Origin: Collinsella sp.
GTDB lineage: Bacteria; Actinomycetota; Coriobacteriia; Coriobacteriales; Coriobacteriaceae
Length of the DNA: 64,000 bases
Direction of reading: 5' to 3'
Assembly (NCBI GenBank): GCA_031295385.1
Contig: JAUMOL010000004.1
Span: 43,831-107,830 of the forward strand
The notes under the pieces are model-generated. The model made no database searches, was not told where the DNA came from, and saw nothing but the letters and a program-made list of their open reading frames with translations. Numbering within the stretch: the stretch's first letter is position 1; each line of letters begins with the position of its first letter. Positions 8,849 to 18,252 of the stretch are shown piece by piece. A program made the position numbers and the translations under genes.

Positions 8849-8939
8849 GGAGGGGTGGCAGAGTGGTTGAATGCGGCGGTCTCGAAAACCGTTTGGCCTG
8901 TATAAGGTCACGAGGGTTCGAATCCCTCCTCCTCCGCCA
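8849..8939 (+). tRNA. tRNA-Ser (CGA)
   Basis: A 91-base class II tRNA with encoded CCA. The anticodon loop is CTCGAAA; the acceptor GGAGGGG pairs with the 3' strand near CCTCCTCC. It follows the first tRNA-Ser by about 50 bases, with a terminator between. Confidence 0.96.
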
Positions 8940-8951
8940 TTAGATGGTATG

Positions 8952-8976
8952 AGCCCCAGCAATGGGGCTTTTTTTG
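8952..8976 (+). terminator. Terminator after tRNA-Ser (CGA)
   Basis: Stem AGCCCC/GGGGCT followed by seven T. Confidence 0.85.
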
Positions 8977-9007
8977 TTATCGAAATACGTCTCGATCCCA
9001 CGCTTCC

Positions 9008-9087
9008 CCAAACATGTACGTCACCCTCCAAAACCGACATTTTTCGACATCTTTGAAGGCTGACGTACACGTTTGGATTGAGTTCAC
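9008..9087 (+). repeat. 80-bp palindromic repeat, left copy
   Basis: The unit is itself a large imperfect palindrome: CCAAACATGTACGTC at its left edge is complementary to GACGTACACGTTTGG near its right edge. The same unit occurs in reverse orientation at 10198-10279, so the two copies frame the gene at 9098-10105. Confidence 0.85.
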
Positions 9088-9097
9088 GGGAGTGGCA

Positions 9098-10105
9098 CTA
9101 TTCGGAAGGTGCCTCTTCGTCTCGCATGCCCTTCCAGTTGCGGATAAGCGCCTTGCGTAGTTCGTTTTGCTCTCGCTGGTACCCGGTGTCGGTACAGCGA
9201 GGCATGCCGAGTGCTTCGCGAATGTTGTTCATGGCGCGGTGAAAGGCGAGCTGGCTGCCGAACTGAGCCGAAGTGAGCGTAACGATTCGATATCCCATTT
9301 GGGAGAGAACGGCCTCTCGTTCCGCATCTGCCCCCTTGCGCTCGAACTCATCGTGAAAACCGCCCTTATATTCGATACCGAGCTCCCTGCGCTTATAGGT
9401 AATGAGGGCATCGATTTTGAGTGTTCGGGCTTTTGTGCAATGCCAGAGACGTTGAGGGATCTCGAGCGGTTTGTTGAGTTCGATACCTCGGATACCAACC
9501 CCGCCTTCGCTTGTTGGGAGCGAGAGGGCGATTGCCGAAGCGGTCTCCATAGGCGAGGCCGAGTGATCGTAGATGTGCCTGAGCGCGAGCCGTGCACGTG
9601 TGGCACCGGGTTTGCCGGGGTGCCGATCGAGCAGTTCGGTTATTTCATCCTTGGAGGTGGTGGCTGGTTGCTCGGTATAAGGGTCGGCGGGATTGAGCCT
9701 CATGCGATAATCGCCGCAAACTTCATAGCCATATTCGAGATATTCGATCCTATCCATCCACTCGGCAGCGAGCACAAAGGTGAAGGCTTCGTCGGTGATG
9801 AAGATTCCGGGCGTCAACTCGTTAATATACTCGTAGGGAAGATTTTGTCCAAGAATGTGACAAACGACGCCTTTGGTACGAATTCGCTCGAATTCGAATA
9901 CAACCGCGATATCGATAGTCTTAAGCATATCGGACGGAATGCCGCAGTCGGTAAGAGCCTGTCGTATGCGCGCAACACGTTGCTGGGTGGAGATGCCTTG
10001 TGCGCCTATCTGGTAGTCGTGCCGCGCAAGAGACTGAACCAAATTCTGGGGTGCATGATGGACAAGCCATGCGGTTTTATGCGAAATGAGAACAGGGGTA
10101 TCCAT
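9098..10105 (-). CDS. DUF559 / AbiEi-like protein with PD-(D/E)xK nuclease fold
   Basis: A 335-residue protein. The middle segment (LLDRHPGKPGATRARLALR, then SPMETASAIALSLP) matches the pattern of actinobacterial DUF559 proteins related to AbiEi. The C-terminus looks like a Vsr/DUF559 nuclease: Glu187, Asp232 and Glu245-Tyr-Lys247 fit a PD-(D/E)xK metal site. The ATG at 10105 follows GAGAGG. It stands alone, opposite in strand to its neighbours, and is enclosed by inverted 80-bp repeats. A defence, antitoxin-like or repair role is possible; no partner toxin is adjacent. Confidence 0.7.
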   Translation of the reverse strand: MDTPVLISHKTAWLVHHAPQNLVQSLARHDYQIGAQGISTQQRVARIRQALTDCGIPSDMLKTIDIAVVFEFERIRTKGVVCHILGQNLPYEYINELTPGIFITDEAFTFVLAAEWMDRIEYLEYGYEVCGDYRMRLNPADPYTEQPATTSKDEITELLDRHPGKPGATRARLALRHIYDHSASPMETASAIALSLPTSEGGVGIRGIELNKPLEIPQRLWHCTKARTLKIDALITYKRRELGIEYKGGFHDEFERKGADAEREAVLSQMGYRIVTLTSAQFGSQLAFHRAMNNIREALGMPRCTDTGYQREQNELRKALIRNWKGMRDEEAPSE

Positions 10106-10197
10106 TGAGGGCCTCTCGCTCTGAGCCGGTATCCAACTCTTATGTCCGTTGAAGTGGGGAAATATACCGGATGTGAGTAAATCAACTCACTCATGCT

Positions 10198-10279
10198 GTG
10201 AGCTCAATCCAAACATGTACGTCCGCCTCCAAAGATGTCGAAAAATGCCGTTTTTGGAGGGCGACGTACATGTTTTGGA
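10198..10279 (-). repeat. 82-bp palindromic repeat, right copy (inverted)
   Basis: Reverse-complement match to 9008-9087 with scattered differences, including the flanking GTGAnCTCAATCC segment. It also folds on itself, from CCAAACATGTACGTC to GACGTACATGTTTTGG. Confidence 0.85.
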
Positions 10280-10409
10280 TCCCCGGCATTCCAGCAATGC
10301 CATGTCAGCATCCGCTGCCAACCGTTTACCGAGCAATAGGGTCGCCAGGCCCGCCAACCATGTACTATGTACGGGCATTGTCTAAACCCACGATCCAAAG
10401 GACCCCATC

Positions 10410-11099
10410 TTGCCCGTTGCCGCCGCTATGATCGTTACCGCACACGCCTCGGATGCCATGGTCGCCATCCCGTTTTGGCTCGAGATGTTCGCCGTCGTCG
10501 CGGCATCGATCTCGGGCGTGTTGGTCGCGCGCGAGCACAAGCTCGACCTGGTGGGCGCCGTCGCGCTCGCCGTGGTCTGTGGACTGGGCGGCGGTCTTTT
10601 GCGCGATATGACACTCCAGGTGGGCAACGTCTACATCCTCAACCAGCCGATGGCACTCCCGCTTTCCATTGCCACGGCAGCCATCATCTATATTTTCCCG
10701 GCAATCGTCGACAAACCCGAAAAACTCATTCCCCTGCTCGATATCATCTCGGTCGGCATCTACGCCGCCACTGGAGCAGACAAGGCGCTGGTCTACGGCT
10801 TTGCGCCGGCGGTGTGCATCATGATGGGCTTTTTCACCGCGGTGGGCGGCGGCATGTTGCGCGACGGCTTTATGGGCGTGGTTCCGGGCATTTTCCAACG
10901 TACTAACTTTTATGCCATCGCCGCCATCGCCGGATCGACAAGCTATGTGTGTCTCGTTATGAGCGGTATCATGAGCAATGTCGCCGCGCTGGTCGTATGC
11001 GTTGTCGTTACCATGGGTCTGCGCTGGCTCTCGCTGCGCTTTGACATCAAAAGCCCCACCGAAGAAGATATCGCGCGCTTCTTGCACCGTAAAAAGTAG
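10410..11099 (+). CDS. TRIC / UPF0126 family membrane channel protein
   Basis: About seven transmembrane helices in 229 residues, with two internal repeats marked by GGGLLRD and GGGMLRD, the hallmark of the trimeric intracellular cation channel (UPF0126) family. The bacterial members are thought to conduct cations; the ion is not deducible here. TTG at 10410 follows AAAGGA by seven bases; ATG at 10428 is the alternative. It is monocistronic as far as visible. Confidence 0.85.
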   Translation: MPVAAAMIVTAHASDAMVAIPFWLEMFAVVAASISGVLVAREHKLDLVGAVALAVVCGLGGGLLRDMTLQVGNVYILNQPMALPLSIATAAIIYIFPAIVDKPEKLIPLLDIISVGIYAATGADKALVYGFAPAVCIMMGFFTAVGGGMLRDGFMGVVPGIFQRTNFYAIAAIAGSTSYVCLVMSGIMSNVAALVVCVVVTMGLRWLSLRFDIKSPTEEDIARFLHRKK

Positions 11100-11167
11100 A
11101 CAGCACGGCACGACCCTTCGAAATGCAACCGAGAGGTTCTTTTAGAGCGCCCCCGCGTTGGGTACCC

Positions 11168-11194
11168 TGTTAGGTATATGCCGAACACCTAACA
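11168..11194. promoter_or_regulatory. Inverted repeat TGTTAGGT-N11-ACCTAACA
   Basis: Perfect 8-bp arms (11168-11175 and 11187-11194) end just before the ribosome site of the next gene. The core TTAGGT/ACCTAA recurs as 12-bp palindromes at 35272 and 38775. Operator or leader hairpin are both possible. Confidence 0.45.
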
Positions 11195-11206
11195 AAAGGA
11201 TCAACC

Positions 11207-12352
11207 ATGGCTTTCAATCAAACCGCAACGGCGCCGTCACACAAGATGCGTCGCTGCCTGCTTATGGCATTCGCGCTCATCGCGCTCGCGCTCACCGCAC
11301 TTCCCACGGCGTCGTTCGCCGGCACAGACACCGCAGGAAACGTACTTGCGACCGACAATGACGTCGATCCGTCTGGCGTCGAGGGTGACCTGTACTGGGC
11401 CGGCCAGGCCCTCAACTTGGACGATGCGTCCATTGACCGCGATATCATCGCCGCGGGCGATACCCTCTCTATCCGCGACTGCACGGTGGGCGGCGCCGTC
11501 CGCTTGGCGGCGCGCACCATCGACATTGCCAAGACTACGGTTGATGGCAGCGTCACGGTCGTCGGTCAGCACGTCGTACTCAATTCCGACAGCACCGCCA
11601 ACTGTTTCTACGCGATAGGCGAGACGGTTGCCCTGCGCGGCTCCACCAAGTCGGCAGCGCTTGCGGGCGACACGGTGACCATCGATGGCACCGTCGAGGG
11701 CGATGTCGAGGTTTGGGCCGACAAGCTCATCCTGGGCAAAAACGCCCACATCACCGGCACCGTGAACGCGCACGTCTCCGAGGACCCCGAGCGCGCCGCG
11801 GGAGCCGAGGTCGGCGCGCTCAAGATCGACCGCACCGAGAACGAGGATACTTCCACCGTTAACGATGTCATCGGCGGTATCGTCGCCGCGGCACTCTCGA
11901 CCTGCTTTGTCGCTCTGCTGCTCGAGCTCGTCTTCCCGCGTGCGACTGCCAGCGCCGCCGACATGCTCCACCAGCACCCCACGCCCCTGTGGGTGAGCGG
12001 TCTTCTGGGTACGATTGCTATCGTCCCCGCCGTCCTACTGCTGATTATCTCTATCGCTGGTCTGTCGCTTGCCGGAGCCCTCTTGTGCGGCGTTATAGGC
12101 ATCGCGTTGGTGTCGAGCGCATTTACGGGGTGCGCCATTGTCCGCATGGTCGGACACAACCAGAACCGCTACGCCATGGCAGCCGTGGGCGGCATCGCCG
12201 CGGGCGCGCTTACGGCAATCCCCCTTGTAGGCGATTTCATCAGCGGCGTGGCCTTCGTCTTTACACTCGGCTACATCATCCAAACCATCTGGCGCAACGC
12301 CCGCCTCAAACCGCAGCAGCCGGCTAACACGCCGGGACTCCCCACCGCTTAG
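11207..12352 (+). CDS. Secreted bactofilin-like beta-helix protein with membrane helices
   Basis: 381 residues. A signal peptide ends near residue 38 (LPTASFAG). Residues 55-190 consist of short hydrophobic/glycine turns (for example DDASIDRDIIAAGDTLSI) typical of polymer-forming bactofilin-like beta-helices. Four transmembrane helices follow from about residue 220. Such proteins may scaffold at the envelope; function is not established. The ATG follows AAAGGA. An inverted repeat lies upstream and a terminator follows. Confidence 0.7.
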   Translation: MAFNQTATAPSHKMRRCLLMAFALIALALTALPTASFAGTDTAGNVLATDNDVDPSGVEGDLYWAGQALNLDDASIDRDIIAAGDTLSIRDCTVGGAVRLAARTIDIAKTTVDGSVTVVGQHVVLNSDSTANCFYAIGETVALRGSTKSAALAGDTVTIDGTVEGDVEVWADKLILGKNAHITGTVNAHVSEDPERAAGAEVGALKIDRTENEDTSTVNDVIGGIVAAALSTCFVALLLELVFPRATASAADMLHQHPTPLWVSGLLGTIAIVPAVLLLIISIAGLSLAGALLCGVIGIALVSSAFTGCAIVRMVGHNQNRYAMAAVGGIAAGALTAIPLVGDFISGVAFVFTLGYIIQTIWRNARLKPQQPANTPGLPTA

Positions 12353-12398
12353 CCGCCAACCACCACAAAGGTGCCAGGTTACTTTGCATCAACAAACG

Positions 12399-12442
12399 AA
12401 GCGGGGCATCCGATCGCGTCGACCGGGTGCCCCGCTTTTCTT
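12399..12442 (+). terminator. Terminator after the bactofilin-like gene
   Basis: AGCGGGGCA pairs with TGCCCCGCT, followed by TTTTCTT. Confidence 0.8.
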
Positions 12443-12549
12443 GGAGGGTTCTCTAGTAGCTTTTTCAAAACCAATGATCATCAGGTCGGTAGGCCTGCGC
12501 GTCACTCGTTACGGAGGCAGTACGCCATTGAGCAAAAAAGGGGGGACAA

Positions 12550-14193
12550 TTATTTTTCACGGCGACCTCCTCCCCGCTTGATGACGAGCGCGACAACAAT
12601 AGCCGCCACTCCTATGGCAGCCAAAACCGCCACCAGCACCAACGTTCTATCTCCCGTCGAGGGCATAAAGCCTCGACCCGCTTCTTTGCTTGGGGTGTTG
12701 AGCACCGACAGCTCAATCGAACCCGTCCCGGCATCGGCGGTATCAACCCGCAGAGAGCTTTCGGCCGACACGGTCACCTTGGGCTTCGCGGCCGTCACCT
12801 GTTTAACGTCCAGGCCCTCGGCCGTAACCGTCACCGTGCGTTTGCCCTCAAAGGCGGTGTAGCCCTTGGGAGCCGCGACCTCCTCGACGGTGTAGACGCC
12901 CGCGTCCACACCGCTCAATTCCACATGGCCATCTGCGCCCGAGGTGACGTACGCATCGGTATCCGTCGACCACGAGCCGTCGGTCGTTAGGATGCGCCCG
13001 CGGTCATCGATGATGCGCAGTTTGGCGCCCGCGAGCGGTTCATCGTCCGAGCTTGAGCGCTTGATCAGACTGAGTCCCCAGGTGTAGGCCGTCGCATCGT
13101 CACTCGGCGTGCGGGTGAATCCGGCGTCGCCGGACTGGTCGGCGAGGGGAGAGCGCGGGTAACGCAGGAAGACCTCGTTGGGATTGCCCTTGGTAGCGCC
13201 TCGATTGCAGTTGGCCCCCAACGGCGCATTGTAGATAGCAACCACGCGGGCGCCCGCGGTAAAGGCGCCTGCCCCGCCGAGCACGGCGACCAGGTCGTCG
13301 GTGCGCACGGTGAAGGCATTGCCCTCGACCGAGACCTTGCACTGTGAAGTAATGTCTGTCCACCCTTTAGCCGGCGTCGAGCTGGCGTTGCCGCCCTCAC
13401 ATGCGACGGCGTCGAAGCCGCCGTCCGCGCCCGCCGCCACGTAAACATGCATGCTCGCGGCGACCTTGGAGGGATCGAGCCCCGCGCTCACGGTATCGAC
13501 GAACCGCACCGTATAGGTGTCGTAGGCGGTAAGACCCGCCGGGACCGTGGCAGAGAGGCGCCAGTACAGGTCGTCGGCGACCGTGGCGTCGGCGGCCTTC
13601 TGCCAGGCGGCGGTGCTGTCCTCCAGCACGTGCTTGGCCACCTTGGGGCTCGCCGCCTTGGGCTTGACGGTGACGGCGCTGCCGCCGACCAGGGCCATGA
13701 TCGGCGCGGTGCCGGCCTCGACCTGGGCGATGGCATCGTCGTCGGCGACGATGAGCCAGTAGCCGCAGGGCAGCTCGGCCGCCGTGCCCGCGTTAAGGGC
13801 CACAGAAGGGGTGTCGGATTTGCAAATTGCTCTGGCGAGTTTTATCGCCAGCGAGGTCGTCATATGCCCATCGGCATTCAGCCACTCGGCAGCCTCTTGC
13901 GCCGTCGATGCCGAGCTATCAAACCCCGCATCATAAAGAACGGGAAGGACAGCCTGACGAGCTGCATCGCTCGCCCACGCCAAGTCCGTCGCGACCTTTT
14001 GATCGGAGCCGGCTTTATCGGTAACAGTTGCCGAAAAGAGCTGGTATGCATCGTATTGCGTCGCGACGTCGCCGCCAATCGTGATGGCTCCGGCATCGAC
14101 AGCACGGGCCGTCTCGGGCGACGCTGCAAAAGCGAGGATAGTCGTCATGGCCACCATCATGACGGTCAACAAGCGGCGGTGCAGTTTACTCAC
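12550..14193 (-). CDS. Sortase-anchored pilin-like surface protein with CnaB domain
   Basis: 547 residues from GTG 14193. That start is chosen because GAGGTGG precedes it and it overlaps the upstream stop by 8 bases, implying translational coupling. Visible features: a signal peptide ending at ARAVDA, a middle part similar to pilin backbone proteins, a CnaB-like domain (GLSLIKRSSSDDEPLAGAK to YTVEEVAAPKGY), and a C-terminal sortase signal MPSTG (about 510-514), hydrophobic helix and basic tail. MPSTG deviates from LPXTG. It is the second gene of a two-gene operon with a larger adhesin. No sortase gene is present in the window. Confidence 0.8.
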   Translation of the reverse strand: MSKLHRRLLTVMMVAMTTILAFAASPETARAVDAGAITIGGDVATQYDAYQLFSATVTDKAGSDQKVATDLAWASDAARQAVLPVLYDAGFDSSASTAQEAAEWLNADGHMTTSLAIKLARAICKSDTPSVALNAGTAAELPCGYWLIVADDDAIAQVEAGTAPIMALVGGSAVTVKPKAASPKVAKHVLEDSTAAWQKAADATVADDLYWRLSATVPAGLTAYDTYTVRFVDTVSAGLDPSKVAASMHVYVAAGADGGFDAVACEGGNASSTPAKGWTDITSQCKVSVEGNAFTVRTDDLVAVLGGAGAFTAGARVVAIYNAPLGANCNRGATKGNPNEVFLRYPRSPLADQSGDAGFTRTPSDDATAYTWGLSLIKRSSSDDEPLAGAKLRIIDDRGRILTTDGSWSTDTDAYVTSGADGHVELSGVDAGVYTVEEVAAPKGYTAFEGKRTVTVTAEGLDVKQVTAAKPKVTVSAESSLRVDTADAGTGSIELSVLNTPSKEAGRGFMPSTGDRTLVLVAVLAAIGVAAIVVALVIKRGGGRREK

Positions 14194-17100
14194 GGCGACC
14201 ACCTCGATCCCGATCGCGATGGCGGCGAGCATGCATCCACGTCGCGGCGAAGCACAGCAACGAAGCGCCGGCCAGATACGTCATAGTCAAACCAGCCCCG
14301 CCCGCCTCAGGTAGCGTAGTCGAGTACTTGTTGGTAAAAGTCGGCGGAACTGTGGGGTCAGTACCGCCATAGGTAACGGCTGTATCGAGCTTTCCCGTGC
14401 CTTTGGTCACCGTAACCGTGACCTCATACTCGGTTGTGTCGTAGGTAATGTGATTCTTGACGTTGTTCTCGTCGGCGCCCTCGGGAATGACCTCGGAGAT
14501 AGTGTACTCATAGGTCCCCATCTCGGTGTAATCCAAGACAAAGTTAATATCACCATCCGCGCCATTCCTGATGGTCTGGAGAACCCTACCGGTGTTCTTG
14601 TCCTTGAGCACAAACCCGAACTGGCCTTCTTGCAAGGTCGAGCCTTCGAGCGTCTTGGTGGCAGAAATCACGGCCTGCCCACTATACGGTTCGTCAGAAA
14701 CCATAATGGCAGTACTCGCCGTTGGGGTCTTGACGACGGCACACACCTGCTTCAATCTCTCTGCCTTAGCAAGGGCCTCTTTGTATTGCTGCTCGTCTTG
14801 CCCTTTCAACATAATCCATACGGGTTCGGAAATCGCAGTATAGCCCTCGGGCGCGGTGGTTTCTTTGAGACAGTACAGCGTATAGGCCTTCATCTTATTG
14901 CCCTCAGACCCAAACGCTGCCTCACCATTGCTATTAGTCGTGGCCTTCTGAGGAGGCTCGGTCATGGCGCCGTCGACACCTGACTGCATAGCCTTATCCA
15001 TATCGACCTCATAAAGCGTAAATTCGGCACCGGGCAACTTCTTTGTGATATCGCTCGCATCGACCTTGGTCACCGTGATACCGCCACCGCTACCGACAGC
15101 CGAACCATTCAGCTTTTGAATTTCCCAGTCCTTTGTATGGCCAATATCGCCCCCGAAAACGCCCTTAAGAGACGCTTTATTGGTCAGAGAAATATGCTCG
15201 CCCGTATTGCCAGCAGGAATAATCTCGTATTCAACCTTGAGATACTCCTCGTCGGGTACCGTAAGCGTCATTTGTGTACAAGTCGAGCCCGATTGATCGG
15301 GAACGGCCTCGGCACCGACCCTATATTGATTCGAGCTAAGTAAACTCCAGCCCGTTCCATTGCGCTGGTACACCTTGACCGAATCCGTCACCAGCGTGCA
15401 CTTGGCATCCATGACATCGACAAGCTCAAGGGAGTCACTGCCACTCTTAAGGTTAACTGCCGATTCGTTAACCAAGATGGTGTACTTGATACGGTTGCTG
15501 TTAGAGACTTGATCGCCGGTCTTTTGCAGTACGTTGTTCTTAATGGTGACGGTTCCACTACCGGAGCCGAACGTCTTGCTCCCCGACTCGGCGCTGGCCG
15601 AGTTTTTGAGCGTAGTCGAGTTCGTAGAAGCGTTGAGCACGCTGCGCTTTATTGCCGTTTTATACGTAAGCTTGGCATAACCGGCATATTTACCGAGTGC
15701 CGTCGTGGGGATGGAGAAGGTAACTTCATTACCTGAAACATTCCCTTCAACACTCTGATTCGCCACTTCACGTTCGGCTTCTTTACGCTCGTCATAGGGA
15801 TTCGCATAAAGCGTATATGTGGCCGATCCGGGAACAAAGCTCATAGTTCCGTCAGCCGGCAAGGTATCCTTAATCGTTATGGGCTGATCGTCAAGCTTTC
15901 CAGCACCATAGAATTCATCAGCAGGAGTCTTATAGCGGTTGGCGCAAACCGTCCACGTCACAATCCAGGCACCCTTTTCAGTTGAACCGGGCTCGACCTG
16001 CGACCAATCAAATTTGCCATCCCACGTATATCCATCCGATGATTTGTTAACATCAGGCGTCTTGGAGTTATTGACAATGTAATACGGCTCTGACGAGTAC
16101 TGCTTGAAGTCCTTTCCGGCAAATGGAAACTGCACGGCCGCCAGATTCCAGTACTGTCCGTCAAGGTTATCAGTCACAGTCGTGTACACAACATCAATCT
16201 GGTATCCGTTGGCCCTGAGCTCTCTCATTACCGTCCCGGTGGCACGTAGCTGGATATTAAAGTTAATCTTGTTGCCTTTCGTTACCTCATCACGAGTGTA
16301 GAAATAATAATCTCCACTCGTACTGGTCCCCTCGGTGAGCGTTTTACCACCGATTTGAACGGCCAGCGATTCGACTTTAAGGTGCTGCAGATACGTACTT
16401 TTGAACGTGTCTAGGATCTTAACTTGAGACACATCGACCGTCTCGGGAATCTTCACATGGGTGATCCAGGTGGCATTGCCGTTTTCATCATGCGACTCCA
16501 GCTCTTTGGTGATCAGCTGCTCGACAATGCCGCGCCTAAACGTTGCCGTGCTTGTCCCCGATGGCAGCGTCGTCTCCTCATGCTCGATCTTCGCCATATT
16601 TTGGACCGGCTCATACGAGTCTAGATTGTTCATCTTGGTGTGATAGACAATGCGATAGGGCTGGTACCTATCTTCTTCAGACAGATTTGAAAACGTATAG
16701 CTAAACGTCGTGCCGGCAGAACCATCGAGATTGCCGTCGGCAATCTTATTCTCGCCGCGAAGCCCCTTATAAACAACGTATTCACCCGTATAAGTCTGAT
16801 TTTCATCCAGCGTGTCGGTGAATGTATAGCCATTCATGTCGGTTTTGATATCACCGTTGTTGAGCGTGACCGTCCAGGTGATATCGGACGGCGTTCCGGT
16901 GCCATCGCTCTTGTTGATCATGTCATAGCGGAAATCATTTGCTGAACCTGGCTTTTCCAATCCACCTCTACGGTCTCCGCCCCATGTCCAGCTGGCATTG
17001 TTTTTTGAATCGTCGAGTTGGTTAATCCAAACTTTGTTGCCCACGGATACATCCGGGTTCATCACTGAATCATAGGTAATCGTATAAGTCCCTTTGGACA

Positions 17101-17890
17101 AATCCCCCAAATTCAGATTCGTAGTCTGTTTATTTATGGTTGGTTGTGGATTGAGTTCCCGATCGTTCAGCTTAAATGACCCAGGCACGAACGAGAAGTT
17201 ACTGCCAAGCTCATCCGTGAGGCAGACATTGTGAGCATAGGAGGCAACCTCGAGTTTGAGAGTCCAAGTTACTTTTCCCTCGCTGCCGGATTGAGAGAAC
17301 TTTCCTTCCTTCGCTCCCGTCACATCGCCGTCTATGGTCGCAATGTCGATTTCGACTGTACCGGGAAACTTAACTTTTGTTGTATCGCCGGAGCCAACGT
17401 TCTCATTTGCCAGCTTGAATGAAAAATCAGCACCAACATGAACGTCGGATGGGTGTGTCTTAATCCATGACTCTTTAAAAGTAAAAATCAGCTTATTGTT
17501 CTCACATCTCCAAGTACCGGCCTCTTGATTGGAATCATCCATAAGGCGGCCACCGGTATTGTCAAATGCTTTAATGCTGTCCGGGAGAGAGTACTCCGCA
17601 ACGTTTCGCTCCGCACTCGGGCCATGATTTGCCTCGAACTTCGCACTAAATGAACCGTAGAGTGTGTTGGTCGAAAGCACGGCATTATCATCCAAAGGCG
17701 TTTTACGACCCTCATCGGTAAACAGCTCAACCCTAACGTCCGCCGTATTCTCATCAATCACAATCGGCGTTGGTGTGCTCACATCCTCGGCGCGCACGGG
17801 GGCTACACCGTGAAAAACGGCGGCGATGAGGCTAATTAAAATAAAGACCAGGGCCGCCATACCCAGCGACCGTGAGCGGTGTGCGTCCAT
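14186..17890 (-). CDS. Large LPXTG-type surface adhesin with CnaB and pilin isopeptide domains
   Basis: 1234 residues with a signal peptide (ending near APVRAED). The long N-terminal half resembles fibrillar adhesins built from Ig-like repeats (DITWTVTLNNGD-type segments). A CnaB domain has the E-box KETTAPEGY. A C-terminal streptococcal-pilin-type domain starts at YSGQAVISATKTL and ends TFTNKY. The sortase signal LPEAG is at about 1193-1197, followed by a membrane helix and basic tail. Base composition looks richer in A+T than the neighbours. It is likely the tip or shaft adhesin of a pilus assembled with the downstream pilin. Confidence 0.8.
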   Translation of the reverse strand: MDAHRSRSLGMAALVFILISLIAAVFHGVAPVRAEDVSTPTPIVIDENTADVRVELFTDEGRKTPLDDNAVLSTNTLYGSFSAKFEANHGPSAERNVAEYSLPDSIKAFDNTGGRLMDDSNQEAGTWRCENNKLIFTFKESWIKTHPSDVHVGADFSFKLANENVGSGDTTKVKFPGTVEIDIATIDGDVTGAKEGKFSQSGSEGKVTWTLKLEVASYAHNVCLTDELGSNFSFVPGSFKLNDRELNPQPTINKQTTNLNLGDLSKGTYTITYDSVMNPDVSVGNKVWINQLDDSKNNASWTWGGDRRGGLEKPGSANDFRYDMINKSDGTGTPSDITWTVTLNNGDIKTDMNGYTFTDTLDENQTYTGEYVVYKGLRGENKIADGNLDGSAGTTFSYTFSNLSEEDRYQPYRIVYHTKMNNLDSYEPVQNMAKIEHEETTLPSGTSTATFRRGIVEQLITKELESHDENGNATWITHVKIPETVDVSQVKILDTFKSTYLQHLKVESLAVQIGGKTLTEGTSTSGDYYFYTRDEVTKGNKINFNIQLRATGTVMRELRANGYQIDVVYTTVTDNLDGQYWNLAAVQFPFAGKDFKQYSSEPYYIVNNSKTPDVNKSSDGYTWDGKFDWSQVEPGSTEKGAWIVTWTVCANRYKTPADEFYGAGKLDDQPITIKDTLPADGTMSFVPGSATYTLYANPYDERKEAEREVANQSVEGNVSGNEVTFSIPTTALGKYAGYAKLTYKTAIKRSVLNASTNSTTLKNSASAESGSKTFGSGSGTVTIKNNVLQKTGDQVSNSNRIKYTILVNESAVNLKSGSDSLELVDVMDAKCTLVTDSVKVYQRNGTGWSLLSSNQYRVGAEAVPDQSGSTCTQMTLTVPDEEYLKVEYEIIPAGNTGEHISLTNKASLKGVFGGDIGHTKDWEIQKLNGSAVGSGGGITVTKVDASDITKKLPGAEFTLYEVDMDKAMQSGVDGAMTEPPQKATTNSNGEAAFGSEGNKMKAYTLYCLKETTAPEGYTAISEPVWIMLKGQDEQQYKEALAKAERLKQVCAVVKTPTASTAIMVSDEPYSGQAVISATKTLEGSTLQEGQFGFVLKDKNTGRVLQTIRNGADGDINFVLDYTEMGTYEYTISEVIPEGADENNVKNHITYDTTEYEVTVTVTKGTGKLDTAVTYGGTDPTVPPTFTNKYSTTLPEAGGAGLTMTYLAGASLLCFAATWMHARRHRDRDRGGRRE

Positions 17891-18221
17891 AGTTGTCCCT
17901 TAATTCCTACAACACAGTGTGGAATACGGCGAATCGTCGGATTGAACACAAACCCCAACATCTACGTGAACCTACCTAGCACATTGCAAGAACCCATTGG
18001 GGGCAACTTCTAAGACGGTTCGTCTATGCCACATGCATAAAATACAATATAGATACCAGTCATGTAAACCGCAGGTAAAGAGGTATTTTAATTTAATACC
18101 AGTTGATATTTACCTGTTAACGGTTTTTTATCAAAGCGGTTATATCCTGTGGAATTATGTATATGTTTAAACAACTTAACTTTGACCAGAAAGCCGATCG
18201 GAGGGGATAGCCGCCCCCACC
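17891..18221. other. A+T-rich intergenic region upstream of adhesin operon
   Basis: About 330 bases without a convincing gene. It should contain the adhesin promoter, reading leftward, and includes the nested inverted repeats listed separately. No matched -35/-10 pair stands out clearly. Confidence 0.6.
18066..18126. promoter_or_regulatory. Nested inverted repeats upstream of the adhesin operon
   Basis: CAGGTAAA (18072-18079) pairs with TTTACCTG (18109-18116); inside it GGTATT pairs with AATACC (18082-18100); outside it AAACCG (18066-18071) matches CGGTTT (18121-18126). The region is A+T rich and lies about 180 bases upstream of the adhesin start. A regulator site is plausible. Confidence 0.5.
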
Positions 18222-18223
18222 GT

Positions 18224-18252
18224 GGTGCAAGCGAACCTGTCCCCCTTGCACC
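18224..18252. repeat. Inverted repeat GGTGCAAG/CTTGCACC
   Basis: Perfect 8-bp arms at 18224-18231 and 18245-18252 with a 13-base C-rich loop, immediately downstream of the typA terminator. Possibly a second stem of a bidirectional terminator. Confidence 0.5.
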
